A DNA stretch of 64,000 nucleotides from the IMG/VR virus record IMGVR_UViG_3300044699_000088, positions 1 through 64,000 of that record. The stretch is one strand, 5' to 3'. This DNA is from a virus. Below, piece after piece: positions 26,829 to 35,939 of the stretch. Under the pieces are notes generated by a model. That model saw only the letters and a program-made list of their open reading frames with translations. It searched no databases and was not told the origin of the DNA. The translations under genes were made by a program, and so were the position numbers. Position 1 is the stretch's first letter; the number at the start of each line of letters is the position of its first letter.

Positions 26829-27188
26829 ATGGCCCAGCAGCAGCAAGGGAGCGCAACGGCGGCAACGCAACCACCCGTGACGGGGACGCAACCGCAATCG
26901 GTCACGATCACGCCGCCGGGCGTTGAACAGCCAAAGACCGAACAGCCGAAGACTGAGCAGGCCAAAAAGCCGACCGTCAAGCTGCTGCTCCTCTCAATGA
27001 GCGGACAGCCGCGCAACAGGGGAGGATTCGCGATCCCTCCCAACAATGCGGCGCCGCTTGTTGTGGACGTGGCAACGCTCAGTGAGGCTGATCTGGCAGC
27101 CCTGGAAGCCGACCCTCTGATCATCAGGCTCCGCTCCGACGCTCCGCTCACTCCCGAGACAGACATCGTTCGCTTGAAGCGCTCGTAA
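26829..27188 (+). CDS. Hypothetical head-region protein
   Basis: Start 26829 (MAQQQQGSATAATQ) is preferred since AAAGGAG lies eight bases upstream. The N-terminal half is Gln/Thr/Pro-rich with an EQPKTEQPKTEQ repeat. The C-terminal half is a folded domain ending LSEADLAALEADPLIIRLRS, a pattern seen in small Mu-like head proteins (DUF2635-like). Likely a head-tail interface component. Confidence 0.55.
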   Translation: MAQQQQGSATAATQPPVTGTQPQSVTITPPGVEQPKTEQPKTEQAKKPTVKLLLLSMSGQPRNRGGFAIPPNNAAPLVVDVATLSEADLAALEADPLIIRLRSDAPLTPETDIVRLKRS

Positions 27189-27195
27189 GGAAGCC

Positions 27196-27726
27196 ATGCC
27201 CTCCACCTTCGCCGGAAACTACCTCAAGGAACCGAGTGATATGGCGGTGGTGTGCACTGAGCACGGCATCATCCTCACTTGCGACGATCCGGGTGGAGAA
27301 GATGCGCGGGACGTCGATAATTGGGCGGATCTCTCCGTTCCCCAGAAGGCCGCGATTGTTGCGGTGATGAACTCGATCATCGGGCCCGTCGAGGCGACCA
27401 TCAACGGCTACGCTCGCCGGTGGGGATACGCCATCCCGCTCTATCCCCTCGATACGATCGTCACTGAGCTCGCCGCCCGTCTTGCGTGGATTTCGATGCG
27501 CCAGCGCTCCGGAGGACTCACCTCTCAGGCTGCTGAGGAGGAGCGAGAGGTTTTCCGCCAAGGCATCCTCGAGGACTTGGCTATGGGGAAACTGATCCTC
27601 ACGGCCGGCGATGACTCCTCGTCAGTCGCTCCCCAGGCGCACGTCTACAGCTTTACCGACGCTGCCTCACGGGATACGACGGGCATGACCCCGCGCATGT
27701 CCCGGCACACACTGAGGGGCTTCTGA
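27196..27726 (+). CDS. Gp36-like head-tail connector (DUF1320)
   Basis: The 176-residue protein fits DUF1320: an N-terminal helix bundle with VVAVMNSIIGPVEATINGYA-like text (here IVAVMNSIIGPVEATING), RRWGYAIPLYPLDTIVTELA, then LAWISMRQRSG and VFRQGILEDLAMGKLILTAG. In Mu-like phages this gene follows the capsid gene and closes the neck. It overlaps the next start (ATGA). Confidence 0.8.
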   Translation: MPSTFAGNYLKEPSDMAVVCTEHGIILTCDDPGGEDARDVDNWADLSVPQKAAIVAVMNSIIGPVEATINGYARRWGYAIPLYPLDTIVTELAARLAWISMRQRSGGLTSQAAEEEREVFRQGILEDLAMGKLILTAGDDSSSVAPQAHVYSFTDAASRDTTGMTPRMSRHTLRGF

Positions 27727-28341
27727 TGATTCGCCCAATCGTTCGGATCATCGGACTCGCATCGATCGAGAAAAAGATGCATCTCGGCCGGCGAGGACTC
27801 GCTACGCCCGAAGTGCTCGAGGGCGTTGGCAAGCTCGGTGTGAAGTCAATCCAGCGGGACATGCGCGCTCAGCGCTCGCCTGATGGCACGCCGTACCCGC
27901 GGGTGAACCGCTATGGCCGCGGGGGGAAAGCGCCTCCTGGATACGCTGCGCCTCCTCCGGTCAGTCATGGCCACCGTCTCAGGCTCCCGCGTTGTCATCA
28001 CGTCTGACGTGTTCTATGCCGCTCGCCAACACTGGGGCGGGGTTGTGAGGCCACGGAAAGCGAAGATGCTGGCCATCCCCCTCACTCGGGCGGTTGCACG
28101 CGCTGTGGCGTCTGCGGGCTCGTTCCGGAGCGCATTCCCGGATGCATTCGTCTTCACCTCGAAAGCCGGCAACATCCTGCTCTCACGGAAACGGGCAGAC
28201 AGAAAGCTGGACCCGATCGCGGTACTCAAGAGAAGCGTTCGTATCCCGCCAACGAAGTTCCTCGGGATCTCTGAGCAGGGTACGCAGGAAATGTTCGCCT
28301 ACATCAACCGCATGGTGCTGCGCGCGATGGAGGCCGCATGA
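27726..28341 (+). pseudogene. Virion morphogenesis protein (Mu gpG-like), one frameshift
   Basis: The first part reads SIQRDMRAQRSPDGTPYPR and the second, in another frame, KRLLDTLRLLRSVMATVSGS and VFYAARQHWGGVVRPRKAKM. This is the order found in the phage virion morphogenesis (tail completion) family: 'QRSPDG.P', 'LLDT..L..S' and 'YA..Q..G'. A run of six G near 27920 has one G too many; removing it gives one frame of about 204 residues. Homopolymer sequencing error is likely. Confidence 0.8.
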
Positions 28342-28826
28342 CGTTCGCCCCCGACCTAGAAGCGCTGGAGTCGGCCATTGCCACGAGGCTCATGGAGATC
28401 GATAACACCAGCTTCACGCCGACCGAGCCCCTCTTGCGTTCCGTGTTCAACCTGATCGACGAGAGCCTCAGTGACGATGAGACTCCCCGCAAGCTGCCCG
28501 GCGTCGGGATCTTGCACGAGTCTGAAGATTGGGAGCCAGATCGACTCTTAGGGGAAGCGGTAGCGCAAGAGGGGCGCGAGCGTTGGCAGCTCTACGTACT
28601 TTGCGATGCGCCTAACCGAGAAGGCGGCATGCGCGGCAAGCGCGGCGCCTACAACGTCACCAAACAGATCATCGAGGACATGGACGGGTGGCCAATCCTC
28701 GCCGGCTGTCCGCTTTCTATTGATCGCCGGCACCGCTATCAAGCCCGTAACGAGAACGGCGAGCTGGTTCCGATCGCCGGCTACGTGCTCGAGATGTCCC
28801 ACCCCGTCTACTACGAGACCGACTGA
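28338..28826 (+). CDS. Gp37-like protein (DUF1834-like)
   Basis: The 162-residue protein has family-like text (LPGVGILHESEDWEPDRLLG, RWQLYVLCDAPNREGG, QIIEDMDGWPILAGCPLSID). Position after the virion morphogenesis gene matches Mu gp37. It probably works at the head-tail joint or tail terminator. Overlaps the preceding gene by ATGA. Confidence 0.65.
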   Translation: MTFAPDLEALESAIATRLMEIDNTSFTPTEPLLRSVFNLIDESLSDDETPRKLPGVGILHESEDWEPDRLLGEAVAQEGRERWQLYVLCDAPNREGGMRGKRGAYNVTKQIIEDMDGWPILAGCPLSIDRRHRYQARNENGELVPIAGYVLEMSHPVYYETD

Positions 28827-28840
28827 CCCGGAGGTACATC

Positions 28841-29380
28841 ATGACTGATCCAATCAATACGGAGCCGGGTGCAATGACCACGACCTCAACTCCTCAGCCG
28901 AACGGTAAACGGCGAGGGGAGACCGATACGGGGTCCGCTGCATCCGAGTCGAAAAGGGTCCATCTCATTCATCACGGCAAATCAACCGTCACCGTGCCGG
29001 CTGTCAAGCGCGAAGTGATCGTGAGCGATGAGAACGATCCCGATTACGGGAACGTCCGAGAGATTGAGGTTGAGCCCTCTTATGAAATCAAGGGGGAGCT
29101 CCCCAAGGGAACGAAGTTCGGACGATACCGCGTAGGCGTTGCACACGAAATTACCGATCCGATCGAAGAGAAAGCCCTCCGCGCACGCGGCTTCGAGGAC
29201 GCGACTCCGGCTGAAGTTGAGGAATCCACAAAGGCCGGCTCAAGTTCCGTTGACGCAATCGCGAAGCGTGAGCGCGAACGGGCAGCAATCAACTATCAGA
29301 CATTGACAACGGGACGGCGGCCCCGCGCGGCAATAGAGAACACCGAAAAGACCGACACCGAAAAGACGCCGAGGGGGTAA
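28841..29380 (+). CDS. Hypothetical protein between connector and tail tube
   Basis: A 179-residue product after GGAGG. The middle (VHLIHHGKSTVTVPAVKREV, GTKFGRYRVGVAHEITDPIE) is likely a small beta domain, and the ends are hydrophilic. No family recognised; tail or neck role suggested only by position. Confidence 0.6.
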   Translation: MTDPINTEPGAMTTTSTPQPNGKRRGETDTGSAASESKRVHLIHHGKSTVTVPAVKREVIVSDENDPDYGNVREIEVEPSYEIKGELPKGTKFGRYRVGVAHEITDPIEEKALRARGFEDATPAEVEESTKAGSSSVDAIAKRERERAAINYQTLTTGRRPRAAIENTEKTDTEKTPRG

Positions 29381-29383
29381 TCC

Positions 29384-30343
29384 ATGGCTCAGGGAAGAGG
29401 CTCTAAAGCGTCACTTCGGATGTATGAGGAAGCCACATACGGCGCAACACCAGCGTCGCGCCCAGGAGTGCGCCTTCCGGCCGTCGATATAGGCGTCAAT
29501 CTCACGCAAGGGAAAGTCAGCAGCCGTGTGTTGCAGGGCAACCGATCCGAAACGATGCCGAGCGTTGACAGCAAGACCGTCGGCGGCGGTACGACCTTAC
29601 AGCCGGACGTCCGCTCCATCGGATGGATTCTGTATGGGCTGTTCGGCACATACGGGGTTGCTGGCCCAGCGAGCGGCCTATACACACACACGTTTACGGT
29701 CGGAACCCTCGCCAAGACCTACATGCTGGAGAAGTGGTTCTCGGATTTGTCCATCTCCATGCAGTACGTAGGGTGCAAGCCCAACGGTCTGACATGGGAG
29801 GTTGGCACAGGCGGATTACAGGAATGCGGTGTTGATTGGATCGGCCAGAATGAAATTGTAGGGACTGCTCCCGAGGATGCCACGCCTCTGCTGCATTCCG
29901 TCGTTGGTTTTAAAGTTCCCACCGTCACGCTCTCGCAGGGTGGGGCGGCGTTGACTGCAGCGACCAAGTTTGGGATGAACATCACGAATAACATCGAAGG
30001 CACAAGGACTATCGGCAACGCTGGCCTCATTAGCGACGCGCCGGAGGGGATGATTGGCATCAGCGGTGGTTTCGAAGTCACGTTTACATCGATCACGCAG
30101 TACAACAAGGCAATCAATGCGACGGAAGAGGCGCTCATACTCACCTATCCGGCCGCGGCCGCGATGTCACTCCAGTTCCTGATCGACGAGGTTCAATACG
30201 ACGTGCAATCACCGGGCGTGCCGGGACCGGGCGGGCTTGTGGTCCCGATGAATTACAAGGCGTATTACGACGATGGTGCGGCCGCGAGCGCGATTCGAGC
30301 AATCCTCGTGAACGACGTCGTTACCTATGCCGCAATTCCGTAA
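29384..30343 (+). CDS. Tail tube protein (major tail protein)
   Basis: The 319-residue protein begins MAQGRGSKASLRMYEEATYG, a common opening of siphovirus tube proteins ('GS...L.Y..E..YGT.P'). It continues with repeated beta-strand text (ITQYNKAINATEEALILTYP). It is followed by a strong terminator, then the chaperone frames and the tape measure gene, the usual order. It would polymerise into the inner tail tube. No sheath gene is present, so the tail is non-contractile. Confidence 0.8.
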   Translation: MAQGRGSKASLRMYEEATYGATPASRPGVRLPAVDIGVNLTQGKVSSRVLQGNRSETMPSVDSKTVGGGTTLQPDVRSIGWILYGLFGTYGVAGPASGLYTHTFTVGTLAKTYMLEKWFSDLSISMQYVGCKPNGLTWEVGTGGLQECGVDWIGQNEIVGTAPEDATPLLHSVVGFKVPTVTLSQGGAALTAATKFGMNITNNIEGTRTIGNAGLISDAPEGMIGISGGFEVTFTSITQYNKAINATEEALILTYPAAAAMSLQFLIDEVQYDVQSPGVPGPGGLVVPMNYKAYYDDGAAASAIRAILVNDVVTYAAIP

Positions 30344-30404
30344 GACGAGAGAACGAGACACTAGCTAGAGACCAGATAGGCCAGCAGCAACCGGCGCAGT
30401 ACGT

Positions 30405-30459
30405 GCCCCCACGATCTCGGAGTGAGTACATGCCGAGGGGATCGTGGGGGCTTTCTATT
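30405..30459 (+). terminator. Strong intrinsic terminator
   Basis: A perfect 12-base stem GCCCCCACGATC / GATCGTGGGGGC with an inner 4-base pair (TCGG/CCGA) in the loop, then TTTCTATT. It lies between the tail tube gene and the chaperone genes and would reduce read-through, giving more tube protein than downstream products. Confidence 0.85.
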
Positions 30460-30491
30460 AACCGCAGATCAGACGACGAGGAAAGCTCCCA

Positions 30492-31010
30492 ATGAAGCTC
30501 GGCATTTTCACCAGTAACGAAGACTTGCAACGCACTCGACCCTGGATTTACCCACCCTCTGTCGAAGATGAAGAGAAAGTCATCTTTCATCTTCGACCCT
30601 GGACCCGCTCATCGCTGGCCATCGTCGAAAAACGAGCCAAGGCAAAGAACATTGCTGTCATGGATGCGGATCAAGTTCTGTGGGGCATCGGAGGCAACGA
30701 CAAGGACCGGCGCAATGAGGCCTATCTCCGTGAGCTCGCGAATTACCTTATCGCCGACTGGGAGGGCATTACCTTCGCGAATGAGTTCGTCGATCCGGAC
30801 ACCGGGACAGAGTACAAGGTCGGCGACCCGATGCCCTGCGACTATCGCATGAAGGTGTTCCTCTTCGAAAATTCACAACTCGCGGTTGACATCGTAAGCG
30901 CGGCGCAGAAATTCGCCACGATCGAAATCACTGATGACGCAAAAAACTCAGAGCGCTCATTCGCTGGCGAGGATGCCCGAAAGAACTCGCCGAACCGGGT
31001 GAGCGCGTAG
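30492..31010 (+). CDS. Tail assembly chaperone (gpG-like)
   Basis: The 172-residue protein sits directly upstream of the tape measure gene, where lambda G lies. It contains a folded middle (ADQVLWGIGGNDKDRRNEAY, LRELANYLIADWEGITFANE) resembling other chaperones. Near its 3' end is an A AAA AAC heptamer in the correct phase for -1 slippage. The normal product ends at 31010. It would coat the tape measure protein during tail assembly. Confidence 0.8.
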   Translation: MKLGIFTSNEDLQRTRPWIYPPSVEDEEKVIFHLRPWTRSSLAIVEKRAKAKNIAVMDADQVLWGIGGNDKDRRNEAYLRELANYLIADWEGITFANEFVDPDTGTEYKVGDPMPCDYRMKVFLFENSQLAVDIVSAAQKFATIEITDDAKNSERSFAGEDARKNSPNRVSA

Positions 31011-31396
31011 CGGGGCAGTGCAGGGACACATGCCACTTTCAGGGCGTGTGCAGGAGTCCTGAGGATTGCTGGTCCATACCGCCAACGGTAGAGCCCACGA
31101 ATGAACGCGCATGGTCGATCTGGTGTTTGCTCGAAAGCCAATGGCTAGTGGCCGGTATGGGGGGCGTCATCGGGTGGGCGGGCTATGAGAGCGCGCTGGA
31201 GCTTCTCATTCACGGCTATCGGGTCAGGGGAGGGGAGCTGATCGCAGAGGTGGAGCGCTTGAAGATCCTTGAAGCATCGCAAATGGAGATTGAGAACAAA
31301 CGGCTAGCCATGAAGACCAAGGGCACAGACACGAAGCTCGATGCTGAGCGCGTAGAAGGTGATCTCTCGGATATCGAGACAGAGGAACCGGACTAG
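30938..31396 (+). CDS. T-frame of the tail chaperone, made as a -1 frameshift fusion (gpGT-like)
   Basis: This frame is open from the stop at 30935 to 31396, needs no start of its own, and overlaps the end of the G frame. Entry by -1 slippage at 30941-30947 gives a fusion of about 301 residues. Its text (CHFQGVCRSPEDCWSIPP, ERAWSIWCLLESQWLVAGMG) resembles the T domains of other phages, with Cys pairs. A separate GTG start at 31046 has no ribosome site. It ends just before the tape measure ATG. In lambda the GT fusion recruits the tube protein. Confidence 0.75.
   Translation, partial: RKKLRALIRWRGCPKELAEPGERVAGQCRDTCHFQGVCRSPEDCWSIPPTVEPTNERAWSIWCLLESQWLVAGMGGVIGWAGYESALELLIHGYRVRGGELIAEVERLKILEASQMEIENKRLAMKTKGTDTKLDAERVEGDLSDIETEEPD
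30941..30947 (+). promoter_or_regulatory. -1 programmed frameshift site (A AAA AAC)
   Basis: In the G frame the codons are GCA AAA AAC, so the heptamer has the canonical X XXY YYZ phase. After slipping, reading resumes at CTC AGA GCG and stays open for 149 codons. The palindrome GAGCGCTC (30951-30958) follows four bases later and could slow the ribosome. Confidence 0.8.
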
Positions 31397-34300
31397 ATGC
31401 GCTTAGCGTTAGAGATCGACGTAAAGCAGGTGGGCAACGGTTTCGAGCTCACTAGCGCTGGCTTGCGCCAACTCGAAGGCTCCGCTGCTACGGCGAACTC
31501 CGGGCTTGCCGGCATGGGCACCACCCTTGGATCGATGGCCGGAGTGGCGTCTGCGGCCGTCGCCGCAGTCGGTGCCCTCGCGGGTTCATTCGCAGCGCTC
31601 AAGTCCGCTCTGACAACGGGCGTTGAATTCAACGCGCTACTCGAAACATCGAAGCTCGGCCTCGCTGCCATCATCGCGCAAACCGGAAACATCGTCGATG
31701 CGCAAGGGAAGGCGCTCAAGAGCCAGGAGAAATTCAATGCTGCCCAGGTTTTCGCGGTGCAGGTGCAAAAGGATCTGCAGGTAGCGGCACGGGAGACGTC
31801 CGCTACGTATCAGGAGCTACTCGCTGGCGTACAGGCAGCAACGCCCAAGGCGATCGAGCAAGGCTTTTCCATCAAACAGATCACCGAGTTCGTGAAGCTC
31901 GCCTCGCAGGCAGCCACGGCGATCAATCCCCTCCTCTTACGCGAAGGGCAATTCTCTCAGGAATTGCGCGGCCTTATGGAGGGAGATCTCTCGCGCATGT
32001 CACAGCTTTCCCGCACGGTGTTCTCTGAATTCGCCGGCAACGCCGCAGCACTACGCAAGCACATGAACGAGCTCGCGGCCGAGGGCAAGCTCTTCGACTT
32101 CATGAAAGAGAAGTTGGGCGCCTTCGGTATCGCCGGGAAACTGTCCATGGGTACGCTCACCGTGGCTACGTCGAATCTGAAGGACAGTTGGCAGCAGGCG
32201 ATGGGGCAAGCCACGCAGAGCTTGACCACGGATCTAGCCGGCTCTGTAGTGAAGCTTAATGATGCCCTTTTCGTCACCGATGTAAATGGGCAGAAGGCGT
32301 TCAATCCGGTGATCGTCGAAACGATCCGGTCTATGGCTGATGTCATCGGAACGGTCGTTGTCAAGCTAACTGACCTCATCGCGCTGTTCCCGAAATGGGC
32401 CACGGCGATCAAGGATACCGCCGCGCTCTGGTACGAGAAGCTCATTCCAATCCTCGCAAAGATGGAGGATTTGATTCAGCAGGCGCAAAGGGTAGCCACC
32501 CCGGCGCCAATTGCGGCTGCCAATAGAGCCGGCGAAGGGTTCAGGGGCATCGTAAAAGACACATTCAGCCAAGTCGGCGATGCATGGACCGAGGTTATGG
32601 GTCCGGTCGTCAAGGACTGGAAAGGAATGTTCTTAGAGCTGTCAGGAGCAGTTCCACGCGGCAACACGGGGATGTTTCAGCGACAGCGAACGGCAAGAGA
32701 AGCACCCATCGAAGAGCAGGCGATTGTCGGACTATTGGGGCCGCAGGGTAGCCCTCGGCTGCTTCCTCCTCCGCCGAAGCCGACCGACCCCGCCATTGCG
32801 GCTAAATCGCTCGCCGATGCCGCCAAGCGGCTAGCCATCTTCGAGAGGCTGCGTCTCCAAGTAGATGCCATCGGCGATCGTCAGGAACGAGACCTGGTTA
32901 CGGCGGAGGCGCACTCCCGCATTGCTGCGCTCGACGCCAAGGCCGCAGAGGCGAAATTCCAGTTTGAAGTGATGGCATCGAGCGGATTGATGAAACAGGG
33001 CGATCTACTGAAGCTCGAGCAGAACCAACAGCAAACCCTTCTTTCCATTGCCATCAAAAAGGCGAAGGTCGAGGGTGAAGCTCGAGCGGCAGAGACACTG
33101 TTCCGGCACACACAAGGGATGAACAAAATTGCTACGGAGGAGATCGCGGTCAAGGCAGCTCAAAGCGCCAAGGGAGTCGAGCCGTTTCTTAAATTGCAAG
33201 CCGACGTACTCCTAGCAGACCTTGACCGCAAGAGGACCGCCCTACTTGCGCAACATGGGGAAGACATCGAGGAAAACGCAAAAAAGACCGATGCCGCGGT
33301 AACTGCGATCGAACGGCAGGGAATCCTTGATCGAAACAAGCTCGCTCTTGCTGCCTATGAGAACCAAAACCGCCACATCATCGCCCTCTACGAGGACATG
33401 AATCGGACCATTGCCAAAGGTGCAGAAGATGCGTTCTCCGACCTGGTGGCCGGGCGCGGTCTCAAGGACGCAGCGAACAGTTTTGCCGATGGCCTCCGGC
33501 AAGCGCTCGCCTCGCAAGTCAATGCGCACGTGACAGAGTGGATGGCGGCGCTCAAAACGGCCGCACTGAGACCTGACACCCGAAAATATGACGCGACCGG
33601 TAAAGTGATCAGCGGTCAAGCCAGCAGCCCAATGTCCGCCGCGGCTTACGGCGGCATCCAGGGCGCAGCCGCCCTTTATGGCATCTACCAGACGCGCGGC
33701 ACCATGTCGAAAAACGAGAGCGCCCTGTCTGGCGCCGCGTCGGGCGCCGCCGCAGGCGGGATGTTCGGGCCGTGGGGAGCTGTCATCGGCGGAGTTGTCG
33801 GCGGCATCGCTGGCTACGCAGCCGGCGGCAAAAAGGAAGGCTATGAGCTGACCGTATCGGGCGGGAAGGTCCATGTCAAAGCGCTCGGCAAAGCGACCGC
33901 TGCACATGCCGCACAAGCCGAGCGTGATCTGAATCGAGCCATCGAAGCGACGCAAGACGTCATCAAGAACATCTTCGACTCGCTACCAACGTCCATTATC
34001 GACGCTCTTGCCGGCAACATGGCGAACATTGGTGATCAGGTGCTCGGCCCGGCTGCGGAACCGTGGAAGGATAAGACGTTTCTTGGTAAATCGTCCAAGG
34101 TGCTCGAGGATCTTCTTTTCGGCCCAGTGGTCGGGAAGATGCTTTCCAACTTCAGGACCAAGGTGCATCAGGAAGTTGGCGGGTTGTCCGGCGAAGAGCT
34201 GAAAGATTTCGTCGAGAACGGTATTCCGACGATGCTCTTCAAGGCTTACGAGCCGATCTTTAAAGAAGGTCTCGGAGCTCTTGGTGTCACTGAAGGCAAG

Positions 34301-35938
34301 CTCAAAGAGCTGCTCGACCAGTTACCTGGCTTCGACCCCAAGGCCGCTCTCCAGAAGGTGCAGAACTTCATCGCGCTGCTCGTCGGCATCATGGATTCCG
34401 CCGACTTCAACAAGCTCACCGGAACCGAGCTAACAGCCCGTGCAATCGCCGAGGGCGGGGCAACGCAGATCGAATCCATCACTAAGCTCGGCGACAAGAT
34501 GAAGCTGTTGGCCAGAAACTTCGAAGGCCTCGGTACGGCTGATCAGATCGAGCGCGGAAAGAAGATCCTCGAGCTGGAGAGTGAGCGTCAACAAGCCGTC
34601 CTTCAATACCTCTATCAGATCAAGCAAGTTCAGGACGAGCTATTCCGCTCTATCGACGCGCAGATCGTCGCCATCGGGCTCGAAGACAAAGGGCCCGGCT
34701 TCACGAAGTCCGCGCTTGAACGGCAGCTCCAAGGAACCCTCGGCAAGATCGGAGTGGCGAAGACCCCCGAGGAACTCGCTGCCCTTGGAGCCGAGGCGCA
34801 AGCGCTCATCGGGCGAATCTATGAGCTGAGCCGGGGGCTTACGGCAACCATCACCGAACTGCTCGATGGGTTCAAGAGCCTAGACGAGATGTTTGCGCCT
34901 GATAAGTCGCCGGCAAAGAAACTAGCTGATGCCTTCGAGGCTCTCAATTCGGCGTCGTCTACTGATGAACAAGTCGCCGCCGCACGAAACGTCCTAGAGC
35001 TCACTCGCGAGAAATTTGCCCTTGAGAAACAAATGCTCGCGGAGATCAAGCAGGTAACGGAGACCATCAATCAAACGTTGAATGCGTCCATTGCAAATTT
35101 TGCTCTCGAGGGCAAGATCACGGCAGCAACGGCGGCGGGGGCGAGCCCCCAAGATATCGCAAATATTCGTATCGGCGACTTGATGGGAAAGCAGCGCGGC
35201 CTCCGGGACGAGCTTAAGACCGCTGGAAGCGCACAGGATATCGCGCGGATCGTGGGCGAGCTGAACTCGAACGCGAATTCCCTTTTCGACCTCATGGGGA
35301 AAACGCCCGAAGCGGCCGCGCAGCTCACGAAGATGCTCGAGGACGTGCGCAAGGTGGCGGATGCGCAGCTCAAAGCCTTCACGGACGCCATCACGGCCGA
35401 TAACGAGGCGATCAAGTCACGAGTGAACACTGCTGTCGGTCTGCTCGAGGAAGCGCTTAAGGGGCTACCAGATGCTGCCAAGGTGGCCACGGATGGACTT
35501 GCGGGACTGAAAGATACGCTCGGAGCGAGATTTACCGAGCTGACCGATCAGATTATCAAGGCCAACACGGATCTGTTGGGTGTCATCAGCGGCATCCTCG
35601 AAACGCTACGGGCCGGAATTGATGGTCTTTTCCCTGCTGCCGTCACGCCGGGCACCGGAACGGGCATAGGTGTAGGTGGAGGTGGCGGAACAGGCGGTGA
35701 TGGCATCGGCCCCTTCAACAATGACATCGGCGCGAACTCCTACACGCCGCCGATGATCCCGGTATCGATGAGCACCACGGTTAACGCCAGCGTCGGCCAG
35801 CCCCTCGTTTACGTGACCGTCTCCGGCTCCGCCGAAAAGCTCATTGACAACGTCGTGGCGATGGCCGAGCTCCGCGGGGCACAACGTGCTGTGGCCGTCG
35901 TGTCTCAACAGCAGCAAGCGCGCAGGACGGGGTTCTGA
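31397..35938 (+). CDS. Tape measure protein
   Basis: The 1513-residue protein is the longest in the window and follows the G/GT genes. The N-terminus carries a hydrophobic glycine-rich stretch (GTTLGSMAGVASAAVAAVGA) and a domain like TMP N-terminal repeats. A second Gly/Ala segment is at about residues 750-815 (GGIQGAAALYGIYQTRG, GMFGPWGAVIGGVVGGIAGY), and long amphipathic helices fill the rest. At about 1.5 angstrom per residue its helix length predicts a tail of roughly 220 nm. The C-terminus is glycine-rich and disordered. Confidence 0.9.
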   Translation: MRLALEIDVKQVGNGFELTSAGLRQLEGSAATANSGLAGMGTTLGSMAGVASAAVAAVGALAGSFAALKSALTTGVEFNALLETSKLGLAAIIAQTGNIVDAQGKALKSQEKFNAAQVFAVQVQKDLQVAARETSATYQELLAGVQAATPKAIEQGFSIKQITEFVKLASQAATAINPLLLREGQFSQELRGLMEGDLSRMSQLSRTVFSEFAGNAAALRKHMNELAAEGKLFDFMKEKLGAFGIAGKLSMGTLTVATSNLKDSWQQAMGQATQSLTTDLAGSVVKLNDALFVTDVNGQKAFNPVIVETIRSMADVIGTVVVKLTDLIALFPKWATAIKDTAALWYEKLIPILAKMEDLIQQAQRVATPAPIAAANRAGEGFRGIVKDTFSQVGDAWTEVMGPVVKDWKGMFLELSGAVPRGNTGMFQRQRTAREAPIEEQAIVGLLGPQGSPRLLPPPPKPTDPAIAAKSLADAAKRLAIFERLRLQVDAIGDRQERDLVTAEAHSRIAALDAKAAEAKFQFEVMASSGLMKQGDLLKLEQNQQQTLLSIAIKKAKVEGEARAAETLFRHTQGMNKIATEEIAVKAAQSAKGVEPFLKLQADVLLADLDRKRTALLAQHGEDIEENAKKTDAAVTAIERQGILDRNKLALAAYENQNRHIIALYEDMNRTIAKGAEDAFSDLVAGRGLKDAANSFADGLRQALASQVNAHVTEWMAALKTAALRPDTRKYDATGKVISGQASSPMSAAAYGGIQGAAALYGIYQTRGTMSKNESALSGAASGAAAGGMFGPWGAVIGGVVGGIAGYAAGGKKEGYELTVSGGKVHVKALGKATAAHAAQAERDLNRAIEATQDVIKNIFDSLPTSIIDALAGNMANIGDQVLGPAAEPWKDKTFLGKSSKVLEDLLFGPVVGKMLSNFRTKVHQEVGGLSGEELKDFVENGIPTMLFKAYEPIFKEGLGALGVTEGKLKELLDQLPGFDPKAALQKVQNFIALLVGIMDSADFNKLTGTELTARAIAEGGATQIESITKLGDKMKLLARNFEGLGTADQIERGKKILELESERQQAVLQYLYQIKQVQDELFRSIDAQIVAIGLEDKGPGFTKSALERQLQGTLGKIGVAKTPEELAALGAEAQALIGRIYELSRGLTATITELLDGFKSLDEMFAPDKSPAKKLADAFEALNSASSTDEQVAAARNVLELTREKFALEKQMLAEIKQVTETINQTLNASIANFALEGKITAATAAGASPQDIANIRIGDLMGKQRGLRDELKTAGSAQDIARIVGELNSNANSLFDLMGKTPEAAAQLTKMLEDVRKVADAQLKAFTDAITADNEAIKSRVNTAVGLLEEALKGLPDAAKVATDGLAGLKDTLGARFTELTDQIIKANTDLLGVISGILETLRAGIDGLFPAAVTPGTGTGIGVGGGGGTGGDGIGPFNNDIGANSYTPPMIPVSMSTTVNASVGQPLVYVTVSGSAEKLIDNVVAMAELRGAQRAVAVVSQQQQARRTGF

Positions 35939-35939
35939 C

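Noticed and set aside
27726-28341. Programmed frameshift in the virion morphogenesis gene
   Set aside because: The shift point is a plain G6 run without a slippery heptamer in phase, and the family is normally made from one frame; sequencing error is simpler.
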